A stretch of 64,000 nucleotides of DNA from Anaerolineae bacterium (GTDB taxonomy: Bacteria; Chloroflexota; Anaerolineae; Aggregatilineales; Phototrophicaceae), in contig JAUZRW010000039.1 in NCBI GenBank assembly GCA_030950085.1, positions 51,248 to 115,247 of the forward strand, given 5' to 3'. This document shows, in pieces, positions 1 through 7,829 of the stretch; position 1 is the first letter of the stretch; each line of letters starts with the position of its first letter. The notes beneath the pieces are model-generated. The model was not told the DNA's origin. It ran no database searches and saw only the letters and a program-made list of their open reading frames with translations. The position numbers and the translations under genes are program-made.

Positions 1-651
1 GCCTTTGATGTGCCATCATCTGGTTTATTCCAAGCAGCCGCATGGTCGCCAGTCGATAATCGAGTTTTGTTTGGGATGAGTAATGATGTACGAGGGCAAA
101 GCGACCTTGTGATTTCAGACGGTGATGCGATACGAACACTTGTCGCGAATGTTGAGGGCTTCGTATCTTTCTTGTGGTCTCCTGATGGTAACAACATTGC
201 TTATCGAACATTGAATAGTGCTGGTGAATTCGGCGCTGTAGTCGTCGTCGATTCGCGTACAGGTGATGAGGTTAGCCGTAGCACAGCCGATGGTCTTATA
301 GCATTCTTTTGGTCGCCAAACAGTACAAAAATCGCCTATTTAACGATAACGGAACAAACGAGGAGTCGCATCCTTCTCGGCTGGTCAGTGCTTGATATTG
401 CACTCGGTTCAGATGTCCAGTATAGTTCCTTCGCACCAACTTACGAAATGGGTTATTTGATACAATATTTTGACCAATTTTCACCGAGTCATCGGCTTTG
501 GTCGCCAGATAGCCGCTATTTGGTGTATAGTGAAGTTGTTGAAGTGGATGGTGGTATTTCACCACAAGTTAGTGTCATTGATGTTAATCAACCCACAAGT
601 AATCCCATCAAAATCTCTGATGGAGTCTTTGGGGTGTGGAGTTATGAATAA
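1..651 (+). CDS. Beta-propeller (TolB/WD40-like) protein, 3' part only
   Basis: The reading frame is open at the left edge, so this is the C-terminal part (about 216 codons) of a longer protein. The GTG at base 10 is only an internal codon. Four copies of a WSP(D/N/V) motif (WSPVDN, WSPDGN, WSPNST, WSPDSR) are spaced by roughly 45-60 residues, each followed by a strand ending in Y/F. This is the blade signature of TolB/WD40-like beta-propellers, which usually mediate binding at the cell surface or in the periplasm. The stop codon TAA is also the first triplet of a dispersed repeat element that fills the gap to the next gene. The ligand is unknown. Confidence 0.7.
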   Translation, partial: AFDVPSSGLFQAAAWSPVDNRVLFGMSNDVRGQSDLVISDGDAIRTLVANVEGFVSFLWSPDGNNIAYRTLNSAGEFGAVVVVDSRTGDEVSRSTADGLIAFFWSPNSTKIAYLTITEQTRSRILLGWSVLDIALGSDVQYSSFAPTYEMGYLIQYFDQFSPSHRLWSPDSRYLVYSEVVEVDGGISPQVSVIDVNQPTSNPIKISDGVFGVWSYE

Positions 652-739
652 GCCCCTTTCGGGGTTTCACCACGCCTCACACAAAATTGCAAAGTGAGAC
701 CGATGTTAAAGGGTTATCAGAGATACTTTATTAAACAAG
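649..739 (+). repeat. Dispersed intergenic element, copy A (91 bp)
   Basis: The element begins with the TAA of the propeller gene, continues GCCCCTTTCGGGGTTTC (a short GC hairpin), then a CCTCACACAAAATTGCAA core, and ends in TTAAACAAG six bases before the ATG of the next gene. It has exactly the same length as copy B (36838-36928) and about 82% identity to it by eye. Copies C and D are more diverged. In this copy CTCAC and GTGAG flank the AAAATTGC core and could pair. It occupies almost the whole 93-bp intergenic gap. Function is unknown; it could be a terminator/leader RNA element or a small mobile repeat. Confidence 0.75.
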
Positions 740-744
740 AAACT

Positions 745-2385
745 ATGCAAAGACATTGGATAACTTTTCCAATATTTGTAATACTAACCTTGCTCACGCT
801 CATAGGTTGTGTGCGTGAGCAATCTCGTATTATTGTGATAACCGCAACTTTTCTACCACCCACTAATCCAGTTGCCAATCCGCAAATACCGATAGTTATC
901 GAACCGACACCACAGATAACTATTCCACCTGTGCCAATTGTAACTATCGTCCTTTCGCCTATACCACAGCAAATAGCCAGCAATCCAACGCCGAATGCCC
1001 CTCGTCCACCTGTTGATGTGCCATCACAGCATACTGTACAAGCAGGAGATACCTTGTCGGCTATCGCAAGCCGCTATAATGTCAGTTTAGATTCCATTCT
1101 GCAAGCGAACGAACTCGCCAATCCCAATATTTTGACTGTTGGACAGGTCATTGACTTACCAAATGCTCCGTCTGTCTATACACCCAATTTCAAAGTTATC
1201 CCAGATAGCCGCCTGATACGTGCGCCGGGCAGCCGAAATTTTGACATTGCACAATTTATCGCACAACAACCCGGCTATATTCGTGCTGCAACTGACTCTG
1301 TCAATACCAATTTAGATAACGGTGCTGGGTTGGAACAACAGCTTAATGCAGCGCAAATCGTTGAACGGGTGGCGCTAGAATACAGCGTAGACCCACGATT
1401 GCTCTTGATGCTGCTAGAATTTCGTGCTGGCTGGCTGAGCAACCGGCAACCGCGTGAAGATTTATTGACACATCCCTTGATTAGCGAAGAACAATCTGCG
1501 AGTATTGACCGTTCCGGCTTATATCGCCAATTGTCGTGGGCAGCCAATGAACTTAATCGAGGGTATTATGGCTGGAAATATCGTGGCAATGTCTCGCTTC
1601 AATTTGGAGATGGTTTGCGTGCTTTATACAATCCAGAACTAAATCCCGGTACAATCGCCGTCCAATATTTTCTGAGCCTTACCGAAACAGCTTATACACA
1701 GTGGCAATCTGAAGTTGATTTTGGGGGTTTCTATACAACTTATTTTCGCTACTTTGGCGACCCATTTCAGGGTGCGGTTGAGCCGCTTATTCCAGCATCT
1801 ATTCAGCAACCAGAATTATCTCTGCCTTTTGAGTCAGATGTTGAGTGGCGTTTGACGGGTGGACCACATGGCGGCTGGAATACAGGGAGCGCATGGGCTT
1901 CAATTGATTTTGCCCCATCCGGCGAGCGTCCAGAAGGTGTTTTCTGCTACATTGCCGAAGAATGGATTACGGCTGTTGCGTCGGGTGTTATTGCCCGTAG
2001 GGGTGGCGGCATTGTTATATTGGATTTAGATGGCGATGGTGATGAATCGACTGGCTGGACGATTAATTATTTGCATCTGTCCGACACTGAGGCATTGACG
2101 CTAGGTAGTCGTGTCAATACAGGCGACAGACTAGGGCGACCTTCTTGTGCTGGTGGCTTCTCGAATGCGGCACACTTACACCTGAGTCGTCGTTTCAATG
2201 GCGAATGGATGCCGGCTGATTGTCAGGCGTGCTTACCTAGCTTGACTATCCCACCTTTTACCATGAGTGGCTGGCAAGTTATCGGTATAGCAGGACAGGA
2301 ATATCAGGGTTTCATGCAAAATGGCAGCGACCAAATTCAGGCGGAACAAGGTCGAGAAACAACAATCAACCGTATTTCAGGATAA
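745..2385 (+). CDS. Lipoprotein with LysM and M23-type peptidase domains
   Basis: From ATG 745 the product is 546 residues. It starts with a lipoprotein signal (basic start, hydrophobic stretch, lipobox LIGC with Cys22). A Pro/Thr-rich linker (about 30-90) leads to one LysM (about 96-138, QHTVQAGDTLSAI...VGQVIDLP) that should bind peptidoglycan. A helical middle region contains EYSVDPRLLLMLLEF. The C-terminal third resembles an M23/LytM metallopeptidase, with HLHLS as the HxH motif and a less canonical first motif (GPHGG...SIDF). Activity is therefore uncertain. An upstream in-frame GTG at 694 lies inside the repeat element, so the ATG that gives a proper signal peptide is preferred. The stop overlaps the next start (TAATG). 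Confidence 0.8.
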   Translation: MQRHWITFPIFVILTLLTLIGCVREQSRIIVITATFLPPTNPVANPQIPIVIEPTPQITIPPVPIVTIVLSPIPQQIASNPTPNAPRPPVDVPSQHTVQAGDTLSAIASRYNVSLDSILQANELANPNILTVGQVIDLPNAPSVYTPNFKVIPDSRLIRAPGSRNFDIAQFIAQQPGYIRAATDSVNTNLDNGAGLEQQLNAAQIVERVALEYSVDPRLLLMLLEFRAGWLSNRQPREDLLTHPLISEEQSASIDRSGLYRQLSWAANELNRGYYGWKYRGNVSLQFGDGLRALYNPELNPGTIAVQYFLSLTETAYTQWQSEVDFGGFYTTYFRYFGDPFQGAVEPLIPASIQQPELSLPFESDVEWRLTGGPHGGWNTGSAWASIDFAPSGERPEGVFCYIAEEWITAVASGVIARRGGGIVILDLDGDGDESTGWTINYLHLSDTEALTLGSRVNTGDRLGRPSCAGGFSNAAHLHLSRRFNGEWMPADCQACLPSLTIPPFTMSGWQVIGIAGQEYQGFMQNGSDQIQAEQGRETTINRISG

Positions 2386-3200
2386 TGCGAATGACAAATA
2401 GGTATTCTCGGATTGCTGTGTTGGCAATATATATACTGCTTGGCGTTGTTTTCCTATCATGGCAGCCCCCGTCTCGAATACAGGCACAAGTTCGCATTAG
2501 TGATACCCCTGTACGAGTTGTGATACCAGATGCTACTGAATCCGCAGCCCCTGTTAATGTGTTGACTGCAACGCCTACATTTACGGCTACATCACCGCCA
2601 CCGTCCGTATTTTTAGAAGCTGCCGCCGCATTAGGTGACATCATCGTATTAGATTTTCCAGAAACAGGGACATATCTTGGTTCGCTGGAAATAGGGCAAC
2701 AATATCCCATCACAGGACAATATTTCTCGTGGATTCAATTTGAATATCCGCCAAGTCCGAATGGTTTGGCTTGGGTATATAATCAAACTGTACGTGTTGT
2801 TGGCGATGTTTCCGAAATTCGCATCATCAGTAATCCAAACGCTGCTAATGCCAGCCCAGAGGAAAATCAAACTGCAACATCCCAAGCCGAATTGCTTACG
2901 CCAAGTATTGCAGAAACAGCCAGTGCCGAAGCACGTATACTAATTGTGCCGACATTAAATGCGACAACCAGTGGCAGTCAAGGCAATTTCCCACCGACAT
3001 TTACGCCGCCGCCAGATGTGGTATTGCGTATGCCAACACAAATACCAAACGACGTTGCCACTCCTTCCCCAACACCATCATTGGTTGATAGTGCTGTTTC
3101 TCTTGTATCAAATCGGCGCATAGCACCGATTGTACCTATTGTATTACTGGCTGGATTTGGACTGTTGGGGTTAATGATTAGTCTAATACGGCGCAAATAA
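2385..3200 (+). CDS. Single-pass exported protein with SH3-like region
   Basis: The product is 271 residues and is translationally coupled to the lipoprotein upstream by a one-base stop/start overlap. It has an N-terminal hydrophobic signal or anchor (about 9-27), then a Pro/Thr/Ala-rich segment. A small beta-rich domain around residues 85-140 contains the pattern YLGSLEIGQQYPITG, WIQFEYP and GLAWVYNQTV, as in bacterial SH3-like wall domains. A second Pro/Thr linker follows. The C-terminal transmembrane helix (about 246-268) ends in RRK, so the bulk of the protein is probably outside. There is no LPXTG motif. The exact role is unknown. Confidence 0.6.
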   Translation: MRMTNRYSRIAVLAIYILLGVVFLSWQPPSRIQAQVRISDTPVRVVIPDATESAAPVNVLTATPTFTATSPPPSVFLEAAAALGDIIVLDFPETGTYLGSLEIGQQYPITGQYFSWIQFEYPPSPNGLAWVYNQTVRVVGDVSEIRIISNPNAANASPEENQTATSQAELLTPSIAETASAEARILIVPTLNATTSGSQGNFPPTFTPPPDVVLRMPTQIPNDVATPSPTPSLVDSAVSLVSNRRIAPIVPIVLLAGFGLLGLMISLIRRK

Positions 3201-3220
3201 AGTCAAATTGCAAATAAAAA

Positions 3221-3240
3221 AGCCTACACTTTGGTAGGCT
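3221..3240. terminator. Bidirectional intrinsic terminator
   Basis: A perfect 7-bp stem AGCCTAC/GTAGGCT with a 6-base loop has an A tract on its left and CTGTTTTT on its right. It lies between the convergent ends at 3200 (+) and 3262 (-), so it can serve both strands. Confidence 0.8.
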
Positions 3241-3261
3241 CTGTTTTTACGGAAAGTGTGA

Positions 3262-3678
3262 TTAGTAGCTACTGCACGAACCGCAACCCTCTTCAGCCGC
3301 CCCTTCATCATTAGCTGTTTTGAAGGAACTTCCACAGCCACAAGAAGATACCGCATTCGGATTTTCAATACGGAAACCGCCACCCATGAGACTATCAACA
3401 AAATCAATTGTCGCACCTGAAAGATAGACGAGGCTTGTCGGGTCTACAAACAAACGTACACCATCAACTGAGACAACGGTATCATAATCTTGCTCAGTTT
3501 CTTCAAATGACATGCCATACTGCATACCGGAACAACCGCCACCAGTCACGAAAACGCGCAGGGCATGGTTGGGGATATTACGCTCTTGCAGTAAATTCTT
3601 GATGATAGCTACCGCAGAAGGGGTAACTGTCATGACTGCTTCTTGGACATCTACTTTGTTTTGTTCTGCTAACGCCAT
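3262..3678 (-). CDS. A-type iron-sulfur cluster carrier (HesB/IscA/ErpA family)
   Basis: The product is 138 residues from the ATG at 3678, which is preceded by AGGAG. The longer frame to 3747 lacks a better start. It carries the family's three cysteines: GGGCSGMQY in the middle and the C-terminal SCGCGS. Family members hold or deliver Fe-S clusters to apoproteins in the cytoplasm. The tail after CGCGSSF is longer than usual and contains two more cysteines (EEGCGSCSSY), a common variant in some lineages. The neighbouring SufR-like regulator gene, on the same strand just upstream, fits a small Fe-S assembly unit. Confidence 0.9.
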   Translation of the reverse strand: MALAEQNKVDVQEAVMTVTPSAVAIIKNLLQERNIPNHALRVFVTGGGCSGMQYGMSFEETEQDYDTVVSVDGVRLFVDPTSLVYLSGATIDFVDSLMGGGFRIENPNAVSSCGCGSSFKTANDEGAAEEGCGSCSSY

Positions 3679-3772
3679 CGGTACAACTCCTGAAAGTAAC
3701 CTTATATCAATTATTTGAACTATAACATAGCCTGATTGTAGCGTCAATTAAATAGACGATTATCAGCATAAT

Positions 3773-4402
3773 TCAATTGTTATGTGGGATAAAATACGAG
3801 CAGGTCTCGCCTCCGCTTGACACATGCGAAATCATACGAGGCACAACGCCTAATATTTTGGCGATAAGGCGCATATCCATTTTGCACAGCATATCATTTT
3901 CTTGGGCAATATCATGATATGGGCAATTGCTGGCATGTAAAATATAGCCGCCATCTTGCACTTCCCACCGTGATTGATAACCATGTTCATTCATATAGGT
4001 TATGACGGCATTCAGGCGCTCAGGCATCGTACCCTGTCCAATTTGAGCTTCATCCACCATTGAATCAACCATGCCTTCAATGATGACATTCACTTCACTA
4101 TCGGATAATTTCTGATTGATTTGCTTAATTAAGTTTGAGGCTAGATGCTGATAATTATTGGGAAGATGCGACAAACCCTGCATTGTCAGTGCATAAATGT
4201 ATTGTGGGCGACCCGGCGTTGTGCGAAGTTTAATTTGTGACGAGTCGATTAGCATATCATCTTGTAACTTAGCCAGATGATGCCGGACAGTCACAGCCGT
4301 TATTGAGCCACGCCGCAATGTTAAGTCGCTGACGATATCATCAACCGTCGCTTCACCACGTTCTTTGAGGATTTCGAGTATTTGTTTGCGAGTTTCTTGC
4401 AT
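3773..4402 (-). CDS. SufR-like Fe-S-sensing transcriptional regulator
   Basis: The product is about 209 residues. A winged helix-turn-helix occupies residues 1-65 (TRKQILEILKERGEATVDDI, then TVRHHLAKL). The C-terminal half has three widely spaced cysteines in the arrangement CPYH, LCKMD and GGETCSYF. This is the SufR/SufR-like pattern in which the cysteines ligate a [4Fe-4S] cluster that controls DNA binding. It lies directly upstream of the A-type carrier gene on the same strand, which supports a role in regulating Fe-S assembly. The start is ATG 4402 with GGGGTGAG just before it; an in-frame GTG at 4408 is an alternative. Confidence 0.8.
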   Translation of the reverse strand: MQETRKQILEILKERGEATVDDIVSDLTLRRGSITAVTVRHHLAKLQDDMLIDSSQIKLRTTPGRPQYIYALTMQGLSHLPNNYQHLASNLIKQINQKLSDSEVNVIIEGMVDSMVDEAQIGQGTMPERLNAVITYMNEHGYQSRWEVQDGGYILHASNCPYHDIAQENDMLCKMDMRLIAKILGVVPRMISHVSSGGETCSYFIPHNN

Positions 4403-4529
4403 ACTCACCCCATAATTTTTCAGACAACTATCTTGTAAAGTCTATATTGTTGCTCGTGTATTGTCAAACCTCGTTGTTTAAGATAGGATTTCGCTATTCA
4501 CTCACATCAATTATAGAAGGTCAATTATT

Positions 4530-5369
4530 TTGCCAGATAAAGTCGCTTTCCAAGGAATCAATGGAGCAAATTCAGAAATTGCTATTTTTCAGCATTACAA
4601 CGGGCAAAAAGTCAAAACTGAACCACTCTCCGAACTCAACGAACTTTTTGAGGCGCTCCGTACCCAAAAAGTGACCTATGCACTCGTACCTGTTGAAAAT
4701 TCATCGGCAGGAGCAGTCATGGGCGCATATGAATTACTGATGGATTATGATTTTCGTATTCAGGCAGAGGTCATCTTGCATGTTCATCACGCATTGATGG
4801 TTGTGCCGGGTACAAAGTTTGAAGATATACAAGGTGTACAATCGCATCCACAGGCTTTAGCACAATGCGAACGTTATCTACAACAAAATAGCTGGAAACC
4901 CATCCGTTGGTACGATACAGCCGGAGCAGCAAAAGATTTAGCAGCAAATAAACCTGCGAATACTGCGGCGCTTGCGACAACAAAAGCTGCTGAACTCTAC
5001 GGATTGGAAGTTCTCGCAGAACAGGTGGAAGATATTCCGTTTAACTATACTCGCTTCTTACTACTTGGAATAGACGACCCCAATCCGGGTGAATATAACA
5101 AAACCTCTGTCGTTTTTGCGACTCGTAATCGACCATCAGCGTTGTATGATTGTTTAGGTGAATTTGCGTCTCGCGGTCTCAACCTAACTAAAATTGAATC
5201 GCGCCCCCGTCGTAATCGACCTTGGGAACCAATATTTTTTGTAGACTTCGAAGGGCATTGGCAGGAACCAAATTGCCAAGATGCACTCACACGCTTGCTA
5301 CAAAGAGCCTCATTCGTTAAGATGCTGGGGTCATATCCGGCTGTAAAAACTGATACTGTAGGGATTTAG
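4530..5369 (+). CDS. pheA: Prephenate dehydratase
   Basis: It converts prephenate to phenylpyruvate in phenylalanine biosynthesis. The 279-residue length is normal for a monofunctional enzyme. Catalytic-domain motifs are KVAFQGINGANSE at the start, PVENSSAG, SHPQALAQC and NYTRF (the conserved Thr-Arg-Phe). A C-terminal ACT domain (about 195-275) contains GLNLTKIESRP, the Phe-binding feedback site. The start is TTG, chosen because the family N-terminus begins exactly there and GAAGGTC lies upstream; no suitable ATG exists. It ends 4 bases before asd, so the two are probably co-transcribed. Confidence 0.92.
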   Translation: MPDKVAFQGINGANSEIAIFQHYNGQKVKTEPLSELNELFEALRTQKVTYALVPVENSSAGAVMGAYELLMDYDFRIQAEVILHVHHALMVVPGTKFEDIQGVQSHPQALAQCERYLQQNSWKPIRWYDTAGAAKDLAANKPANTAALATTKAAELYGLEVLAEQVEDIPFNYTRFLLLGIDDPNPGEYNKTSVVFATRNRPSALYDCLGEFASRGLNLTKIESRPRRNRPWEPIFFVDFEGHWQEPNCQDALTRLLQRASFVKMLGSYPAVKTDTVGI

Positions 5370-5373
5370 GAAC

Positions 5374-6456
5374 ATGCAAAAACTCAACGTTGCAATTTTA
5401 GGAGCTACAGGTGCAGTTGGGCAGCGTTTCATCCAACTGCTAGATAATCATCCTTGGTTTGCTATAGCGGAATTAGTGGGTAAGAGTAGTGCTGGCAAAC
5501 GCTATGGGGATGTCGTCAACTGGATACTAGATGATAATCCACCGACAGACATTCTTGATATTGTTGTTAAGCCATTGGATAGTGAACTTGAATCGCTTGT
5601 CGTTTTCTCTGCATTACCAAAAGAAGCCGCAGTAGACCGCGAACCGCAACTCGCTGCTGCTGGACATATAGTTTGTACAAATGCCTCTGCCCACCGTATG
5701 GCAGATGATGTGCCATTACTGTTACCAGAAGTCAATCCAGAGCATATCGCACTCATTGATGTACAACGCAAAAATCGTGGTTGGGCAACAGGCGCACTCA
5801 TCGCTAATTCCAATTGTACAACTATGCCGATTGTTATGGCACTTGCACCGCTACGGCAGTTCAACATTACCAAGATGCTGATGGTCAGCGAACAAGCTAT
5901 CAGTGGTGCTGGCTATCCCGGCGTTGCATCACTTGATATTATGGATAACATTGTTCCCTATGTTTCCGGCGATGAAAATAAAATGGAAACGGAAACATTG
6001 AAAATGCTCGGTACGTTACAGGGTGACAGAATTGACTACTATGAATCAGTTACCAGTGCGACAGCAACCCGTGTTCCTGTCATTGATGGACACTTGATTA
6101 ATTTGTCAATTGAACTAGCAGAAAAACCCAGCATGGAAGCTATTTTGCAAGCATGGGAATCTTACGATACACTGCCTGAAATCGCTGTTTTACCCAGTGC
6201 GCCACAACGTCCCGTACAATATTTACCACAAATTAACAGACCACAACCGCGTCGTGACCGTATGGCGGGTAAAGGCATGATGACTTCAATAGGTCGCCTA
6301 CGTGAATGCCCAATTTTGGGGTATAAATTTGCAGCAATGGCACATAACACTATTCGGGGTGCTGCCGGATGTAGTATTCTCAATGCTGAATTCCTTGCAG
6401 TACGTGGCTATCTAGGTACTTTCAGACCGCAGGTCGCTGTATCAATCACTTCTTAA
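5374..6456 (+). CDS. asd: Aspartate-semialdehyde dehydrogenase, archaeal/fungal type
   Basis: It reduces aspartyl phosphate to aspartate semialdehyde, the branch point to lysine/DAP, threonine and methionine. The 360-residue protein has an NADP-binding GATGAVGQRF at the start, catalytic Cys148 in SNCTTMP, the SGAGYPG loop and C-terminal AHNTIRGAAG. These features match the archaeal/fungal Asd branch more than the proteobacterial one. It follows pheA by 4 bases. A DapL-like aminotransferase gene at 52879 would use its product further down the DAP route. Confidence 0.92.
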   Translation: MQKLNVAILGATGAVGQRFIQLLDNHPWFAIAELVGKSSAGKRYGDVVNWILDDNPPTDILDIVVKPLDSELESLVVFSALPKEAAVDREPQLAAAGHIVCTNASAHRMADDVPLLLPEVNPEHIALIDVQRKNRGWATGALIANSNCTTMPIVMALAPLRQFNITKMLMVSEQAISGAGYPGVASLDIMDNIVPYVSGDENKMETETLKMLGTLQGDRIDYYESVTSATATRVPVIDGHLINLSIELAEKPSMEAILQAWESYDTLPEIAVLPSAPQRPVQYLPQINRPQPRRDRMAGKGMMTSIGRLRECPILGYKFAAMAHNTIRGAAGCSILNAEFLAVRGYLGTFRPQVAVSITS

Positions 6457-6500
6457 CAGATAGTAAATATATGTTTGACGTAGCCTCAAGAACTATTTTG

Positions 6501-6524
6501 GGTTATTTCTAGTATGGAATAACC
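6501..6524 (+). terminator. Weak hairpin after asd
   Basis: GGTTATT and AATAACC form a 7-bp stem with a 10-base loop, but only a short T-rich tail follows. It may attenuate transcription between asd and the sqdB-like gene. Support is limited to its position and the stem. Confidence 0.35.
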
Positions 6525-6548
6525 TATTTCCGCAATATGGAGAATAAC

Positions 6549-7751
6549 ATGAGAGTTTTTATTGCTGGCATTGATGGTTATTTAGGCTGGGCATTAGCTC
6601 AATATATGACACAACAGGGACACACTGTTGCTGGCGCAGATGCTTTAATGCGTCGTCAATGGGTCGCCGAGATGGATAGCTATAGTGCGATTCCAATTGC
6701 TAATCATGAAGAGCGTATGGCTGCTTTTGAGGCTGAATTTGGCACAAATCTTGACTTTCGTGTCGGCGATTTAACAGATTATGATTTTGTCAAAACTTGC
6801 TTAGAAGATTTTCAACCGGATGCGATTGTTCATCTCGCGCAAATGCCATCTGCCCCCTATTCTATGCTCGATAACAAACATGCTGTTTGGACACAAGTTA
6901 ATAATATCACAACGAATCTCAATATTTTGTACGCCATCAAAGATGTTGTGCCAAACGCCCATCTCGTCAAATTAGGAACAATGGGTGAATATGGTCAACC
7001 GAATGTGGATATCCCCGAAGGTTTTTTTGATGTAGAATTCAATGGTCGCCAAGATACGTTGTGGTTTCCGCGTGCTGCTGGAAGTTGGTATCATCAGAGT
7101 AAAGTCCATGATTCACACAATACTTACTTTACTACGAAAATCTGGAATTTACGGGCGACGGATATCATGCAAGGTGTGGTTTTTGGAACAACTTATCCTG
7201 AGATGAACGAAAACCCACACTTACGAACGCGCCTCGATTTTGACCAGTCGTTTGGTACAGCTATTAATCGTTTTTGCGCTCAAGCTGTGGTTGGGCACCC
7301 CTTGACTTTATATGGTGCCGGCACAATGAAACGCGCATTTTTGCCTTTGCGAGATTCAATGCGCTGCTTAACTCTTGCTGTTGAAAACCCAGCCACAGCA
7401 GGTGAATTCAGAGTGTTTAACCAATTTGCAGAATCTTACAGCATTGTTGAACTCGCTTATATAGTTCAATCAGTTGGGCAGGAAATTGGACTTGATGTTC
7501 AGGTCAAGCACTATGATAATCCGCGTGTCGAGAAAGAAGAACATTACTACAATCCGATTCGAGAAAATCTCGATAGAATCGGCTATGTGCCGACTACAGA
7601 TGTAAAATCAGAAATCAAAGTAATGTTAAAAGACTTGATTCAGTTCAAAGAGCGTATTGAAGCTAAGAAACAGCTTCTCGTGCCGGATATTCGTTGGGAT
7701 GGTTCGCATCAACGCTCCAAAGAGTTAAATCTGCCAGAAACAGTGCAATAA
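6549..7751 (+). CDS. sqdB: UDP-sulfoquinovose synthase-like epimerase
   Basis: This is an extended short-chain dehydrogenase of about 400 residues. It has the nucleotide motif GIDGYLGW and the SQD1/SqdB hallmarks LMRRQW near residue 35, QMPSAPYSM, TMGEYG, the catalytic YHQSK (YxxxK), and NRFCAQAVVGHPLTLYG. Family members make UDP-sulfoquinovose from UDP-glucose and sulfite, the head-group donor of the sulfolipid SQDG. No SqdC/SqdX-like glycosyltransferase is visible in the window, so the sugar may go elsewhere. ATG 6549 is preferred over 6537 because GGAG lies just before it. Confidence 0.8.
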   Translation: MRVFIAGIDGYLGWALAQYMTQQGHTVAGADALMRRQWVAEMDSYSAIPIANHEERMAAFEAEFGTNLDFRVGDLTDYDFVKTCLEDFQPDAIVHLAQMPSAPYSMLDNKHAVWTQVNNITTNLNILYAIKDVVPNAHLVKLGTMGEYGQPNVDIPEGFFDVEFNGRQDTLWFPRAAGSWYHQSKVHDSHNTYFTTKIWNLRATDIMQGVVFGTTYPEMNENPHLRTRLDFDQSFGTAINRFCAQAVVGHPLTLYGAGTMKRAFLPLRDSMRCLTLAVENPATAGEFRVFNQFAESYSIVELAYIVQSVGQEIGLDVQVKHYDNPRVEKEEHYYNPIRENLDRIGYVPTTDVKSEIKVMLKDLIQFKERIEAKKQLLVPDIRWDGSHQRSKELNLPETVQ

Positions 7752-7774
7752 GGTCAGCTTAAAGTGACATGCAG

Positions 7775-7803
7775 CGCGAGGCAGGATTGTTTCGCGTTTT
7801 TTT
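7775..7803 (+). terminator. Intrinsic terminator between sqdB and hisD
   Basis: CGCGA pairs with TCGCG across a 12-base loop and is followed by seven T residues. The stem is short but GC-only at its base. It separates the sqdB-like gene from hisD. Confidence 0.6.
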
Positions 7804-7829
7804 ATTTGGATTATCTGAGGGATAATGTC

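Noticed and set aside
7764..7829. ATG 7764 as the hisD start
   Set aside because: It would start inside a hairpin/T-tract terminator and add residues with no family similarity. ATG 7830 has a good ribosome-binding site.
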